A stretch of DNA of 64,000 bases from Panax quinquefolius (GCA_020205615.1 CM035153.1:93152792-93216791); one strand, 5' to 3'. Positions 24,933 to 38,286 are shown, counted from the stretch's first letter. Translations and numbers: made by a program. Notes: a model not told the origin generated them from the sequence alone.

Positions 24933-27086
24933 CTTATCTTACAACGTTCGGTCCATTCGACACGGAACGTCTTCCAAGTTATAAACATTAACTCGGCTTC
25001 TTTACGTTATACGTGCTTGTCTTTAATCCAGCTTCTTCACTGTTCACAGGTTTAATCATTGGTCTTCGTTATCCTACGGTCAAACCATACACGGAGTGTA
25101 GGTTCTACCCGTTTAATATTTGCGTACACTTAACCTTTACGTCGGTTCAAGTGTTCAACGCTTACATTTCATTCTAACATTCTCCTCTGACTCACATTCG
25201 ACTTTCGTTAATCTTATTACTATTCGCTACGGCTTTCTTGATAATTCATAGCTTACTTACTACGTTCGTCAATGTCTAAGTTATACAACCAATGTACACT
25301 TAGAACATTCGCTCGACCTGAATACGATTCACGAGAATCGTTTACGTATTCAACGTTTACATTGTTCCTCTCTTAATCTTTCATTCAACCTTTAACTAAG
25401 GTTTTAATCGATTTCATTCATTACTATCACCTGAACCTCATGTTCAATATTCATTTTTAATGTCAAAGTCATACGGTTTGTTGTATGCTAAGACCGATCG
25501 TTCATCGCAACTGCGTTGCATTCACAGCGTCTATATGCTTTACATTCATCTCTCATTACCATGTCATAACATTAAAATGTTATTTATTACCCTCATCAAT
25601 CAACGTCTAAGGAATAACCATCATAGAAATCCCTTACGTTCGTTTATCGCGACTACGGTCCCCGGATATCGGTTCCATAACCCGCGTCTACATTCTTTGT
25701 CTTTTAATCTCGTTTAATCTTTTCGTTCAACCTTCATCTAAGGTTTAATACACTTAATTAAGTGATACATTATTTGAACTACATGTTCATATTTCTTTCT
25801 TGCACATCCCCCAGTAATTGAGCACTTAAAAACTCATCAATGGATTTTTCCTCACACCGCCAAGCCATGACGCCGGGCCCCTTCTTTTCTTCTTCATTGC
25901 AGCCACCACTCTACAATGTCAAATCGCCGAGGTCGAAATATGGCGCCACTATCTTCTCTATTTCTCGTGTTGCAACGCCACTCATTAAGTAGTGATGGCT
26001 CGGCCTCATGTTATAACCGCCATCCTCCCAAGGGTTGGCCCAGCCACTACACCGAAAGCACAAAACCTAGAAATTTTTTCTAATTCTTAGAAATTGGTTA
26101 AGACGCTTACTTCCCGATTCTATAACTTATTCGTTATAACTTGGAACGAGGTCATTCCAAAGCCATTATCTTCCTTATCTTACGTACTTCAATTACCCAT
26201 GAACATAACTTCGTTCTGAATCTGTTAACATGCCATTCAATTGGCTTAATCTTCATTCTTCGTTCATTTTACGTTATTAACGTTCTTCGTTCATTCGTCC
26301 GTAATTCGGTCATCCGAACTCGGAATTCGTTCGTTCTTAAGTCTATGACTCACATTTTTTATGTTTTCTTACATTCTTATGAAACCCTACACGTTCAGGT
26401 TCATTTAAATACTTTCTATTTCTCGTTCATCTTTCGTCATAACTTCGTTATAGCTTAGTTTTAATCTGTTCTTCATGAACATTTCTAACATTCCTAACCA
26501 AGCAATTAGCAACTAACTTATACGCGATGGTTTTAAACTTGTCCTTCAACAACAATTATTCTACGATGGTTTTAAATTTGTCCATCAACAACGTTCTTCG
26601 GGTGTTCTTCGCGTTCTTCGTTCGTTCTTCATTTTTAATCGATATTTTGTTTACGCTTTTACTTTTTCTTGGAATTTGATGTTATAGAACACCATTCCTT
26701 ACTTATTTCACAGAATCATTCATATGATTCATTCGGATCGTTCAAATTCATTACGAATCTTATACTTCCTTAAGAAATTTTTAACATAAACTTCAAATTT
26801 CTTATTTCTTCTTTTCTCATGATTTCAACCATATGAAATCATTCCTAACATCTTTTACTTCTTATTCTCATTAAACTATGTTTTTAACATATAAACTTAA
26901 TGAACATTATCTAGAAGCTAGTTTTCGGATTACCTCTCTTCTTTAATCTTTCTCCGTTCGACAAAGCGTGCACTCGGGCAAGCTTTTCCTCTTCCTTTTT
27001 CTTCTCTTCTTCATCCAAAATCTCTCTCTCTCTCTCTCAAAAGTTGTAGGATTTTCAAAATCCTAAACAAATGAGTTAAGCTTCCT

Positions 27087-27099
27087 ATTTATAGACAAC
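27087..27099 (-). promoter_or_regulatory. Probable TATA box of the giant LTR
   Basis: On the minus strand the sequence reads TGTCTATAAATAGGAAGC. It lies upstream of the (CT)n/(GA)n run near 27020-27040 and downstream of two ACTATTCAC motifs at 27141-27180, the usual layout of an LTR promoter. Confidence 0.6.
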
Positions 27100-27833
27100 C
27101 AAGGCTAGGGGTATTTTAGTCATTTTGCCCCAACCTCCTTACTATTCACACCTCCTCAATAGACCTCCTTACTATTCACGAAGCTTCCTTTGGAAGCTTC
27201 ATGCTTCCGCTTTATGAATTCGTCCGACAGCTTCAAAATCAAGATTCTCGTAATCCAAATATTTTTGGATATTTCGTCTTTCCTTTACCGATTAACTTTT
27301 ACGTATTTTTTGGATCTCCGAAAAACTGAAGAACACTTTTCCACGTTAAGCGTTTTCCCTCACGTTTTCCCCTAACGTAGTTAAATGAATGAAAAGTACA
27401 TAACAGTACTTTTCGTTATTTTATTTCATCTGATTTTTGCACGTTTTTCGAGAAAAACTTTTATCGGCTTACTTAACTTTTCACGATATTTTATCGTCAA
27501 ATCTTTCGACGGGATGTCATTTCTACATACCGAACTCTCAAAAAGGCTTAGGTTATTCAAACCCTAACCCTTAAGGTTTCGTCGGGTGAATAGTGCATAT
27601 TTCGTCTTTTCCCTAGAAATATTTTGTTCTCGGAAAATTTTTATTTTCTTCTTGAAAATTCTTACCCATTCAGTCTAGCTGGTGGCCAAAATCCTCCCGA
27701 TTAATAATCATCTTAGGTTCTAGAACGATTAATAAACACATAGCACAGAATAGTATTAATAAAAATTTATTTTATTAATAACTAATTCTTTAAATCTTAA
27801 ATTCTGGACAATCCAATTTTCTGGGTTGTCACA

Positions 27834-28910
27834 TTGCCTGTCAATAGGAATTCCTGTAGTGATAGTAGTATAAGTGATCCTTGGACTTGAGGTCATCATA
27901 GTATCTTGTGTATGATGAGTTATATTTTGACTTATTCCTTAAGACCCTTAGGGTATATCAAAGGGTATGCTTGGGTATAATAAGTTGTACATGGAGATAA
28001 TGTATGATCAATAAAGAATATACCACTTCTAGTAAAAGAAGAGAAATGTCCTATGTGATTCGATAAATGACAACCCATTAGTCCTTGGCCAAGGCAGGAT
28101 GAAATTAGAAAGGAGTTTCTAATTTGCATTATTTGGAGTTGTGCATTTAAGAGTCAAAATACATATAGTTAAATAAAATAAGACTTGACAAAGAATTCCA
28201 TGTCTTATATTTAATCGTGATATCAGTATGGTGGAAGGATTGAATTGTCTTCAGTAACTATTTACTCAAAGGTTCTTTTATGATTAATGTTGAAATCTAT
28301 ATTATCTAGAAAGTCGTTAATCGCTAGGAGGCTTATCCCTATTGTAGAATAAATATTATTTATTTAAATAAATTAATAGTTTAATTTATTTATTTAAATA
28401 AGATTATAATTGTTCTAATTGATTTATTCACAACTAGTTTAATATGGAGAACCTAAAGGGTCACACCATAAAAGGAAGAATAATTATTTAAGAAGTTAAT
28501 GGCATAATCGTAATAATAAGTTAAGTATATTTAATTTAATCTATGGTGATAGAATAAATTAAATAGCTTAATATTTATTATTTAATATTTTGAAAATATT
28601 ACATATAAATTAATAAGAGGAGTCTTATTATTATTATTACTATTATTATTATTTAAATCCTAAAGGAGTTTGGAAATTAATTAATAAAAGTACTCTCATA
28701 TATTCCTAATAAGATTAGGAGGCAAGTTAATTAAAAGATTTTAATTAATTATTCCGATTAAGATTGGGAGCATAATTAATTAAATAAATTTATTTAATTA
28801 AAATAAAACTCAATTCTAACCTTTAATTGTACAAAAGAGGGTTTTACGTCACTACACATATACCAAAAAGATCTAATGATCTATTAACACTGGAATTCTC
28901 ATGTTTTTGA
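27834..28910 (+). mobile_element. Ty1/copia 5' LTR, second surviving piece
   Basis: It opens with the second TTGCC duplication copy (27834-27838). From 27839 it matches the copia 3' LTR from 62872 onward (for example GATCCTTGGACTTGAGGTC). The match runs to about 28845, where about 150 bases seen at 63845-63990 are missing and the sequence resumes with GGGTTTTACGTCACTAC. The LTR probably ends near 28910 (...AAAATCGAAACA), but the exact edge with the next insertion is uncertain (28900-28934). No gene is present. Confidence 0.85.
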
Positions 28911-28933
28911 TTTGCTAAAATCGAAACAATATC

Positions 28934-29533
28934 TCAACTAATCGTATGTCGAGTCTGCCCTGACTCAATAGAATAACAAGCAATTTTCATCTTGAAATCC
29001 TCATGAGCACAGTCATGAATGTACGACTTCCATGCTATCTTCTGGTCTTTTTCAACCAGTTTCTTTCGAAGCTTTACGACCTCTTCCTTATAATCCATAG
29101 CCTTATCTGTCATCAGCACTTTCTCATAGTGCTCAGACTCAAAATCTGCCTCTTTAGACTCCTTCGCCTCATATAGGGCGGTAATCTCCTCGTTATGTGT
29201 CTGCACCACAGTGCGCAGATGCACATTCCTATCAAGTACTGCCAGGTACAATGATCTTATTGCATCTGGAGGTGTTGACTCCTGAGTAGGTACCACCGTA
29301 TTAATTGACGTTACCTCCATATCCTCCTCCACGCCTATCATCATATTCATGTATGATGTTATTCCCATTGTTTCCTCAGAGTAATCCTCCCCAGAAATGT
29401 ACTATTCTGGATCAAAATCTTCTAGAACCACTATCGGTACCTCTACCACTGGCATAAGTACTATCTCCACTCGGTTCACAGACTCTTCACTCACCACGTG
29501 AATGTCTCTATACATCAAGCTATCGTTTGACAT
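28934..29533 (-). pseudogene. N-terminal gag-like/leader protein of the truncated gypsy element
   Basis: Begins at ATG 29533 (MSNDSLMYRDIH) about 225 bp after the primer site. It is open except for one in-frame TAG (about 29404-29402) and then continues for 144 codons from MGITSYMN to a stop at 28934. The C-terminal half is strongly charged (EEITALYEAKESKEADFE, LRKKLVEKDQKIAWK) and looks like a coiled coil. I do not recognise a capsid or zinc-knuckle motif. Its place just behind the LTR and primer site suggests the N-terminus of gag. The C-terminal end coincides with the truncation point of the element, so the original protein was probably longer. No function is assigned beyond this. Confidence 0.55.
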
Positions 29534-29757
29534 CTACAAAACACATAACATCTTGATTAGTACATAATACACAATAGTATAAGCACAAATCACATTTAAT
29601 TTATTTAGGATTAATTTCCATCTTTTAAATCGTTCGGTACTAAGTTTTCTCAATACCTTATTAACTCATTCGACTCGAATTTACTTTCTTCGGACTTTAC
29701 CTTCCTTACGAGGTTATTAGCCTAAGGTTCTTCCCCCCTTAAGTTTTATAACCTAAT

Positions 29758-29770
29758 GCTTTGATACAAA
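29758..29770 (-). other. Primer-binding site, degenerate tRNA-Met type
   Basis: On the minus strand TTTGTATCAAAGC lies two bases after the LTR. It resembles TGGTATCAAAGC, with the leading TGG altered. Confidence 0.6.
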
Positions 29771-29772
29771 CC

Positions 29773-32700
29773 TGTAACGCCCCCAAATTCAGGTATCTTC
29801 TTACCCGACATATGGCGCTACACGGTATTCATAATTATACAATCATTCCATTACAAACACAACACAATGAATGTATTAACTATCTTTTTATTACAATCAT
29901 AGTAAAAATCCCTTTCCCAAGTTCATAAACCGATTACATCATTTGTTGTTCGTAAGTATAATACATACAATCATACTAATCTATTACAAGATGTTTAATT
30001 ATCCATCTTAGCCTTGCCTTTATATCTCTTATCATTCTCAGTACACTCGGCTTTAACTGCAATCATATAATTCACGCAAGAAGTGAGCATAACAAGCTCA
30101 ACAAGTTTAACAAAGAATAATATTAATACCACATTCATGAATTATATGACAATCTTCTATAATTGAACAAGTAGTCATAAAGTATTACAAAACATTAATA
30201 CTTAACAATTCATAATCTCAATTCCTAAAGTATATAATAGATTAGGAAATATGAACCGGTCGAAAGACCATGAATAGTATCTTTCTGTTTTCATACTTGA
30301 AAGGACATCACAGCACTAAGGCTGTACATCCGACATTTCTTACGAGCACTTCTAGGTGATCAGCCTATAGTACTTTATGTTGATCAACATTCATCCGTTA
30401 AACGTATTTACGATTAAGTTTTGGCAAACTCGCATGCCCATCAAATAATCGATGAAAAATACTTTTGTTTGTTCATAGACAAACTTACCTTTGAATCCAT
30501 ACCAAATACTTGGCACATGATAGCGTTATCATTTCTATATAGAAAGATATGTATACAAATCAATCTATCTCTTACGAATAGTCTAGCCGAGTTAAAACTG
30601 GTATCGACCCTTTCTTTAAAATCATTCATGCAACTCATTACAATGAATCACAAAAAACTCGACTAACACGAAGGTTAGACCAACATTTAAGAAAACTTGC
30701 CTTCAAGCGTCTTCGAATAACTTATTCGACTGTTCTCAGCCTTTACAGAATCTACATGATATATTCACATAGAACACTGTAATTAGCTACCACACAATCA
30801 ATAACATTGTTTCTACCAACTTCTTTCTTTTCTATGTCTTAGTTGACTTCATTTCATTAATAAAGTCAATTCGACTTACTACCCTTCAACCCGGCTTGTT
30901 ACTGATCTTGTATTATTAACCGAACCCGATCATCATTGGTGAAGTACCAATGTCGATTACCGTTCACGGTTTATTTATTAACACTTCATGTTCTTCATTA
31001 CCATACTAACAATTCGCTTCAATTCATAAGTTCATCACCATATACACTAGTATATGTAACATAGGAATAGTTTTAGTATGTTCATTAAATATATAAACGT
31101 ATATCATATTGGTTTTGAAATAATTGAATTCAAAACCTAACTTTTCTAACAACTCTCTGTTTGGCGTATGCACAAGCATGGCTCTATATACAACATCATC
31201 ATGTCATGCAAGACTAGTTTTTACTGATACCTAAGCCTCCCCGTTGCCACGACGACACGAAACTCCTTTGTATGAATGGCGCTGCGGCGCCACTCTTCAG
31301 TAGGTCATTACACTGTGCATGGCGTTGCGGTGCGGCACAACAAGACTTGTCTGGTGCTGCGGCGCCAGACCTCAACACCAGAAAAATTTTACAAATAAAA
31401 TTTTTAGTGAACTTCCCGATTTCATAACTTCTTCGTTATAAGTCCGATTTGGTCCGTTCAAAAGCCTACAATTCATAAATTTCATACTTTACGCGTTCAT
31501 ATAAGAATTTTATAATTATGAATCTGTTAACTCAAAATTCGCTTCTAAGTTCATTATCGAGCGTTCGTTAAACGCTTTCGAGCGTTAAATACTCGTTTTC
31601 TTCGTTTCAAGTCAGAATCTGATGATTCTTGAGTCCACTACTCTTAAATACCCTATCTCACGTGTTGACATTGAAAACTAACATTTCCAAGTAACACGAC
31701 AACTTTCGACTACTAATCCGAAATTCCTACGTTTTCGACGTTTAACGTCTATTTCCGTAAAATTCGCCATAACTTCATTACTAGTGTTCTATATGCCAAA
31801 TTATATGGAACAATCCATTGATTTCATATCTACATCCTAACCAAACAAGATGCACATATCCTAATAGCGATGATGTTCAATTTGTCCATCAACAACCATG
31901 TTCATTATTCCATATTTCCTACGGTTTAAACTTACGTAAACCCTTACGATTTACATTTATACATGACTTATAATTGTTTTACTCATTACAAGCCATCCTT
32001 ATTCCTCCATAAGAGGTATGCTCCACCAATCTATGATTCTTTATAATCAAAGAAATCAAAAAAATGGAAGCTAACATTAATGAAATATTACCTTTCCGAT
32101 CTTTGTGCTCTTGCTAAAACTTCTAATAAAAAGCATTAAGGGAGGATGATTACTAGTTTCTAGCTCTTTATCTCTCTCAAATAAGTTGGAAAACTCTTGG
32201 AAAACCACCAAATGACCAACATATGCCTTCTATTTATAGGAAACTCAAATGGAAGGCATTAAGGTCTCTTCTCCCCACCTCCTTACAATTCACTACTTCA
32301 TCACCAAGTAATTTACTTGGTGATCAAGTAGGTCACTTTACTTGGACACCAAGTGGCCGGCCCACATGCTCACGGGTCATCCCCATGGGTTACCCAATAG
32401 TTTTACCCATTTCGTGACCCATCGATTCGATCCACGGTTCGGTTTCTTGGATCAGGCTTAATTAAACTTAACGTTGGGCCTTGACTTGGGCTTAAATACA
32501 TAATTCATTGGGCTTGATTACTCAATTACTTGGGCTTGGTATAATCCAAATCCAATTGGATCATATTAAGTCCTTAAACTATAATTCCAATAACACCGAT
32601 CGTATTCCACATGTATAATTCACTTATTCTCTTCATATAATACTCGTACGATAATCGTATTGTACTTCGTATTAAATTTTTATACTATACTCGTATACTA

Positions 32701-32973
32701 AATAGTATCACACTCGTATAACGTACGTATAATAATCGTAATTCATTATACATATCTCATTTCCTTCTCGGAAATCATTCTTCTCAACCCCTAGGTTTTA
32801 AGTCCACAGGCGAAAACTTCGTTTGCCATAAATGAAATATTATTAAATATTTCATCTCGTCTTCATATTCTATCATTATGCGTTTCTCGAAATTTCAAAC
32901 TTAATTCCCGAACTGAAATGGATGAATAGTGTTTTTACGGGAATTTCTCGAGAAACTTTTCTCGGGCGTTACA
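29773..32973 (-). repeat. 5' LTR of the truncated gypsy element
   Basis: 3,201 bp with TGT...ACA ends. A TATA box lies at 32230-32240. It contains a short high-GC patch with repeated GGCGCTGCGGCGCC-like text around 31270-31380 that stands out from the AT-rich surroundings. No gene is seen; the frames at 30421-30666 and 30441-30638 are overlapping opposite frames without domains. Confidence 0.8.
32230..32240 (-). promoter_or_regulatory. TATA box (CCTATAAATAG) of the truncated element's LTR
   Basis: On the minus strand the sequence reads TTCCTATAAATAGAAGG, about 730 bp into the LTR. Likely LTR core promoter. Confidence 0.6.
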
Positions 32974-33024
32974 AAATTAATTTTTTTTTTAAAAAGGACC
33001 AAAATCAACATATAATAATGACGT

Positions 33025-33060
<36 letters not shown>

Positions 33061-33300
33061 CTTAATTATTTTATAATTAAAAAAATTATTTTAATCTTAA
33101 AATAAAAAAAATATTTTAATATTAAAATAGAAAAAGGTTTATTTTAAATTTTAAATTTTAAAATTAAAATTTCATGCTAACTAATTAGAGTTGAAATTGG
33201 ATTCCCATGTTTCTTTAAATAAAGAAGTTTATTTAGATGTGAAATAAGATTTCATATTATTCAAAATAAAGGAGTTTATTTGTGAATAGAAAAGAGAATC
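32974..33300 (+). mobile_element. Copia leader fragment, with (TA)n tract
   Basis: AT-rich sequence containing a TA run (33031-33054) and AAATAAAGAAGTTTATTT-like blocks. Similar blocks continue on the far side of the next insertion (37331-37420), which shows that the 4-kb LTR at 33301 split a locally repetitive leader region. No coding sequence. Confidence 0.55.
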
Positions 33301-36300
33301 TGTGACTCCCCCAAATTCGAGTACTTGAAACTCATACCTGGTGCTCCATGATAGCATTCATTCAACTACTTAATGTATTAATTAAACAAAATTATTACAT
33401 CAAAGTTATCTACATTCCCAGTCTCGAGAACCTTTAAGTCTTACATTACATGATAAATATTATATTATCTTACTACAAGCAATCATAACAACATAATTTA
33501 ACCTATTCCTTCAGCTTCCCCTTCCCTTTGTCCTTGCTGGAACCTTCTAATCATGCTAGCTGAGCTGAAAACATTTAAATTTAAAGCAAGAATGAGAATT
33601 TGAGTGCCCAGCAAGCAATAGTAATGAACAAAGATTATATGAAAGATTTAAATATTTTCTTTGGAGGACACTTCTACAACGAAGTAAATGTTGTGAAGTA
33701 AGCTGAAACAATACTGAACGACATATTATTTCTATTTCATTTTTGAAACTACGTACTGACTATAAATTTAGAAACAGTTTGACAAACTATGAAATTTTAT
33801 TTTTAATTTTCAAAAATATTAAACAGAACTTCATCTGAAAACCGTCATGTTTTAGGGACACGGAGGGTGATCAGCCCGTTATGCCATGTTTTGACCAATA
33901 CTACGTGTTTGAACGATAAATCGTTCAGCTGGTCCGCCTTTGGCGCATAAAAGTTTTCCCTGTTCGGGATGTTCATAATTAATCTGAAATCTGACTTAGA
34001 ATAATTCAACTGAGTGACAATAATATTCTATTCTGGTCAACGATATTTTTAAATAACATATACATATCCAAAAACTAGTAGGTATGTGTCAACATGTGAT
34101 TAAATACAATCATTATGCAAGTGAGGGCACTTGAATAATCTAACTTAACTATCTATCAATAGAGTATATATTGATCATACATTATTACAATAATGGTAAA
34201 CGAATAGGGTTCGATAACTGACTTACACAGGATTGTTGTATAAGTAAATACAAAGAGTAAGGATACTTGCCTGATTTGCTTCTTACACAACATAGTTTTA
34301 TCTTTTATATTGAAACCTATCATTCATAAGATTTTTCTTTTAATCAGAATAATTTATCATAACATATAACACTTCTATTTGCAGTCATCATATAGTTTAA
34401 ACACATTGTCACGTAGTTATAATAGTCATTCTAACATAAATAATTACTTATCAAGTCAATCTATATAAGTGTGGGTCAACTTCAGATTCATTTCGGTGTA
34501 CCAACGGCTTTATCGGATAATAATCGAGTTTATATTTACTTAAACTCTATTCTGTAACTTCAATACTATAATAGATAAATTAAATTGTAATCATATTATT
34601 TTTTAAGGTATTATAATAATTTTTAAATAATTTTTATAATTTTTCATAATTTTTCAACTACTAGAATCATTTTTAAATGATTTAAATACATAATAATTCT
34701 ATTAATATTTAAATAATATAAAAATATTAATGAAATACTTGAGAAAATATCTAAGTTATTAATAATAACTCAAAATATTTTTAAAACATTTATTTTACCC
34801 TTAAATGATTTTTAAAATATTTAAAACTACTTTTAAATGATCACCATTAATATTTAAATATTAATGTATTATTCATGAAAATATTAAAAGTCATTTATTA
34901 TAACTTAAAATATTTTAAATTATTTATATCCGCTTTTAAATGATTTTTAAATCATTAAAACCATTTTATTTAATCTAAATATTAAATAAACTTATTGTCA
35001 TTAATAATAAATTGTTAATGAAAATTACCTTAAAATATTAATACCATGATTTATAACGAAAATATTTTTAAACACCTTATTATCATTTAAAATAATTTTT
35101 ATAATATAAAATCATTTTTAACCCATTTATTTAATACATTTATTAAATAAATTTAATACCATTAATATTCAAATAAATAGTAATATTAATGAAAAATATG
35201 TCAATTTATCAAAAGTTAATTTTATAACTTAAAATAATTTTAAAACTGATTTTGTAATTTTTGGAAATTTATTTCTATTTTTAAAGAATTTTTTTGAATT
35301 TAGAAAACAAAAATAATTAAATCCAAATCAAAAGGCTTTAGCGGCGCTTTTTTGTCATGATAGGTGTTCTTGAGGCTCAAGAACAACGATGATCGTTGTT
35401 CATGGTGCCTACTTTAACCGTCTGTGACTTGTTGGTCAGGTTGTTTCTGGGCAAGGTCTTGTAATGGTCATGTAGTATGGTTGTAATACTACACAAATCA
35501 TCAACTAACAGGGTCATAAAGCAACATACATGCAAGATCTGGAGGTCACATGTCAAGGTACCCAGACAGTGCTTGATAGCTACTTTGTGCCTTAATTTAA
35601 TTAAGTTCGGTGTGATTTTATGGTGTTCTAAGGGTTCAGATTCGTAGTCCACATGTCAAGGTATAACTATCATTCATCAGGTCAGTCAAACAACATCAGA
35701 ATCACTATCTAGTATCTGGTCAAAGCATGTCAGAAGTGTGTTCTTGAGTTTTCTGGGTTTTCAAGAAAACTGCTATCGTGATCGAGTTAGCTAGTTTGAC
35801 CTTACATACTTTTCATTCTGTTGGTTAACAAAGTTATATATGAGCATGAATATGTAGTATACATACAAGAGTACAACCTTAAAACATTAACACAAGCAAA
35901 TCATCAAACACATGTAAGATCTGGGACCTTGAACATCTTGTCAGACACCGAAGAACAGATTATGGGTTACCCAGAAATTTGAAAGTCAATGCCGAGCGAC
36001 CTACTTTGACCATCCACTACTTACAATCTGATGATTGTTTGAGTGAAATAAAGGCATGGAGCTAGAGTCTATCTAACAGGCTACAAACTAGATAAAATAA
36101 TGTCAACAAAACACTTAACACCTGACAGATCAAGGCTTGACAAAACCTTGTCAGACACTGATTTTGAGTTTATGGGCTACCCAGAAACTCTTGGTCATGC
36201 TCGATCAACTGAGTTTGACCATGAATATCTTTCATTCTGGATATAATCTAAGCATGATTTCAAGTCCAGATGAAAGTTCTTACAGCAAACTACAAATCTA

Positions 36301-37329
36301 AAACATTAAACATACAAAATCATTAACAGACTAAGATCTATGGCCTCTGACATTCGGTTGTCAGGCCATAAATCTAGGGTTCTTGGATAGTTTTGAAAAG
36401 TTGATTTTTGAGCACTTTGATGCTATAGATCTATGATGTAACATCATAGATCATCATATAACATCTTCTAACACTTAAATAAACACATAAACAAGAAATC
36501 TAACATGGATTTAAGAATCAAATTTAGGTTTTAGGGTTATACCTCTTTCTTGGAATTGCTTTGATCTTGCTCTATAACACTGATCTTGGTGTTCTATAGG
36601 GTTGTTTGGGGACTGAATTACTTAGGGATTTCATGGCTTTAGAGAGATATATGCTAGGTTAAGTGTTAGATAGTAAGTGAACAACTTTGGTAAACTTTTT
36701 CTCTCATTTATCATTTATAATTTGATTCAATGAATCTAAGCTTGCAAGGTGTCAATTGGGATAAGGATGGCTGAGATTTTAGGCACATGGAAGATCTAAC
36801 AAGTGACGAGTCATGCCTTCTAGAAAATCTTTTTGCTTACAAGTTAAGTAAAAGGGTAATTTGGTCATTTTACACACTAAAGGGTATTTTGGTCTTTTCC
36901 ATTTGAATTTTAAGGGTAGTTTGGCAATTTCATATATTTCTCATAAATTTTAATCTTAAGATTTGCTAAATTCCATTAGAGCTTGCTAATCACCAATTAG
37001 GGTTTTAAATTAGGTTAATTGGTTTAAACTTAGGGTTTTCTAATACTTTGCTATATCTGATCAACATTAAACCATACATACATATAGTACATACATATTA
37101 TATTGAAATATAATTATTATTTATTAATATTCTCATTCCTTGATCATAATCCATGAATTGGGTTTTTGGACCATAACCAACTTAACTTTCATTACCCGTC
37201 AACTTAAAAATTTAAATTGATTATCTTATTAAATCCATATCTCATATATTCAAAATATTATTTGTAATAATAAAAAAATTATTCGTAAAAATACGTATAT
37301 AATTATTCAAAAATTTCTGGGTCTTTACA
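33301..37329 (-). mobile_element. 4-kb gypsy-type solo LTR
   Basis: On the minus strand it starts TGTAAAGACCCAGAAATTTT at 37329 and ends ...TTTGGGGGAGTCACA at 33301. It is the homologue, in inverted orientation about 30 kb away, of the split LTR at 1965-8587. No internal region is attached. The flanking pentamers GAATC (33296-33300) and GTTTC (37330-37334) match at only three of five positions, so the target duplication is degraded or lost. The LTR has AT-rich stretches (34560-35300) and a degenerate tandem repeat (35390-36440). The 91-codon minus-strand frame at 35377-35652 falls in that repeat and has no recognisable domain. Confidence 0.8.
35390..36440. repeat. Degenerate ~230-270-bp tandem repeat in solo LTR
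   Basis: Three to four units, each with an AAGATCT..GG block, a CTTGTCAGACAC/TACCCAGA block and a GTTTGACCAT/CTTTCATTCTG block (for example around 35528-35570, 35920-36030, 36130-36240 and 36330-36400). Divergence is high, so the tandem origin is old. Confidence 0.55.
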
Positions 37330-38017
37330 GTTTCCGTGTTTCCTTAAAATAAAAGAAGTTTATTTTGATTTAAATTTGGATTAAAATAAAGGAGTTTACT
37401 TTGATTCAAATTAGATTTTATTCTAACTAAATTTGCCCATTAAATGATATCAATATATATATTGAATGTTTATTATTCATGAGATGATGTTATTTATTGA
37501 TGCATATAGTAATGTGTATGATAATAAATGGGATTGATTATGGACTATTAACCAATGTGATTAGATTTTATTTTAGTTGGATGCGTGAATGTATGAGTTT
37601 TATTAAATGGGTTTGAATACCTCGTCTTCTCTAATTTTTTTCTTAATATAAATTATATCATCCTCCTATGTACTTCTCCTTGACTACTGATCAAGGTTTC
37701 TATTTATTTTAAATAGTTTTGTAATAGGAATAGTTAAAATTAATTTTGAAAAATTGGAGATCAAAGAGGAAGGAGCATTTGATGACCCGTTTGTAATGGA
37801 GCCCGGGTTTAAATGTTATAGTTATATTTAAATATTAATTCTTGCACCCCTAGGGTTTGATCTTTTGGTTCACTTGGTGGCTCTATTGAACCAAACTAGA
37901 ATAAAAGTCCATAATCAATCTGGGTAGAATATAGTATTCTATGTGTGCATGCTTATACTATATATATATATATATTATATTATGCAAACATGCTTTGCAT
38001 GTTCATTAATATGATGC

Positions 38018-38018
<1 letters not shown>

Positions 38019-38085
<67 letters not shown>
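38019..38085. repeat. (TA)n microsatellite
   Basis: Uninterrupted TA run of about 67 bp immediately left of the inverted-repeat element. Confidence 0.95.
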
Positions 38086-38087
<2 letters not shown>

Positions 38088-38286
38088 TAAAAATGGAGGT
38101 ACACATCCGTAACTTTTTAAAGTTACATTTGATTACGATCGTAGAGTAATCACTCCACGATTTGTGATCGTAGAGTAATCACTCTACTATTCATGGATTA
38201 CTTTCTACGATCGTAGAGTGAAATTACTTCTGATCGTAGACTCGTAACTTTAAAAGTTACACGATCGCCACACCTCCATATTCCTC

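Larger units (their letters stand above)
8971..27833 (-). mobile_element. Giant gypsy-type solo LTR, split by a nested array
   Basis: On the minus strand it starts TGTGACAACCCAGAAAATTG at 27833 and ends ...ATTTCGGTGCATTACA at 8971. A perfect 5-bp duplication, TTGCC, flanks it (8966-8970 and 27834-27838), and the copia LTR continues uninterrupted on either side. Excluding the nested array (10539-24932 plus one CTTAT copy) the LTR is about 4.46 kb. Neither terminal sequence recurs inside, so there is only one LTR. The parts 8971-10533 and 24938-27833 hold no convincing gene; the short frames in them (for example 9964-10218 and 26141-26458) have no recognisable domain. Confidence 0.85.
28911..32973 (-). 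mobile_element. Truncated Ty3/gypsy element (5' LTR plus start of internal region)
   Basis: On the minus strand the LTR runs from 32973 (TGTAACGCCCGAGAAAAG) to 29773 (...GGGGGCGTTACA), followed by a primer site and about 850 bp of internal sequence. Everything downstream, including pol and the 3' LTR, is missing. AAATT follows the LTR at 32974, but no partner duplication can be checked because the other end is lost. The LTR start and end differ from the other families here. Confidence 0.8.

Noticed and set aside
8971..27833. Interpretation as a full element with two LTRs at the ends
   Set aside because: The terminal sequences at 8971 and 27833 do not recur internally, and the interior is explained by the nested array. 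A solo LTR fits better.
29773..32973. Search for tRNA or other RNA genes in long non-coding stretches
   Set aside because: No cloverleaf, box A/B pair or rRNA-like sequence recognised here or elsewhere in the window. The tRNA-like hits are retrotransposon primer sites only.
35377..35652. 91-codon minus-strand frame as a host gene
   Set aside because: It lies in a degenerate tandem repeat of a solo LTR, and there is no domain.
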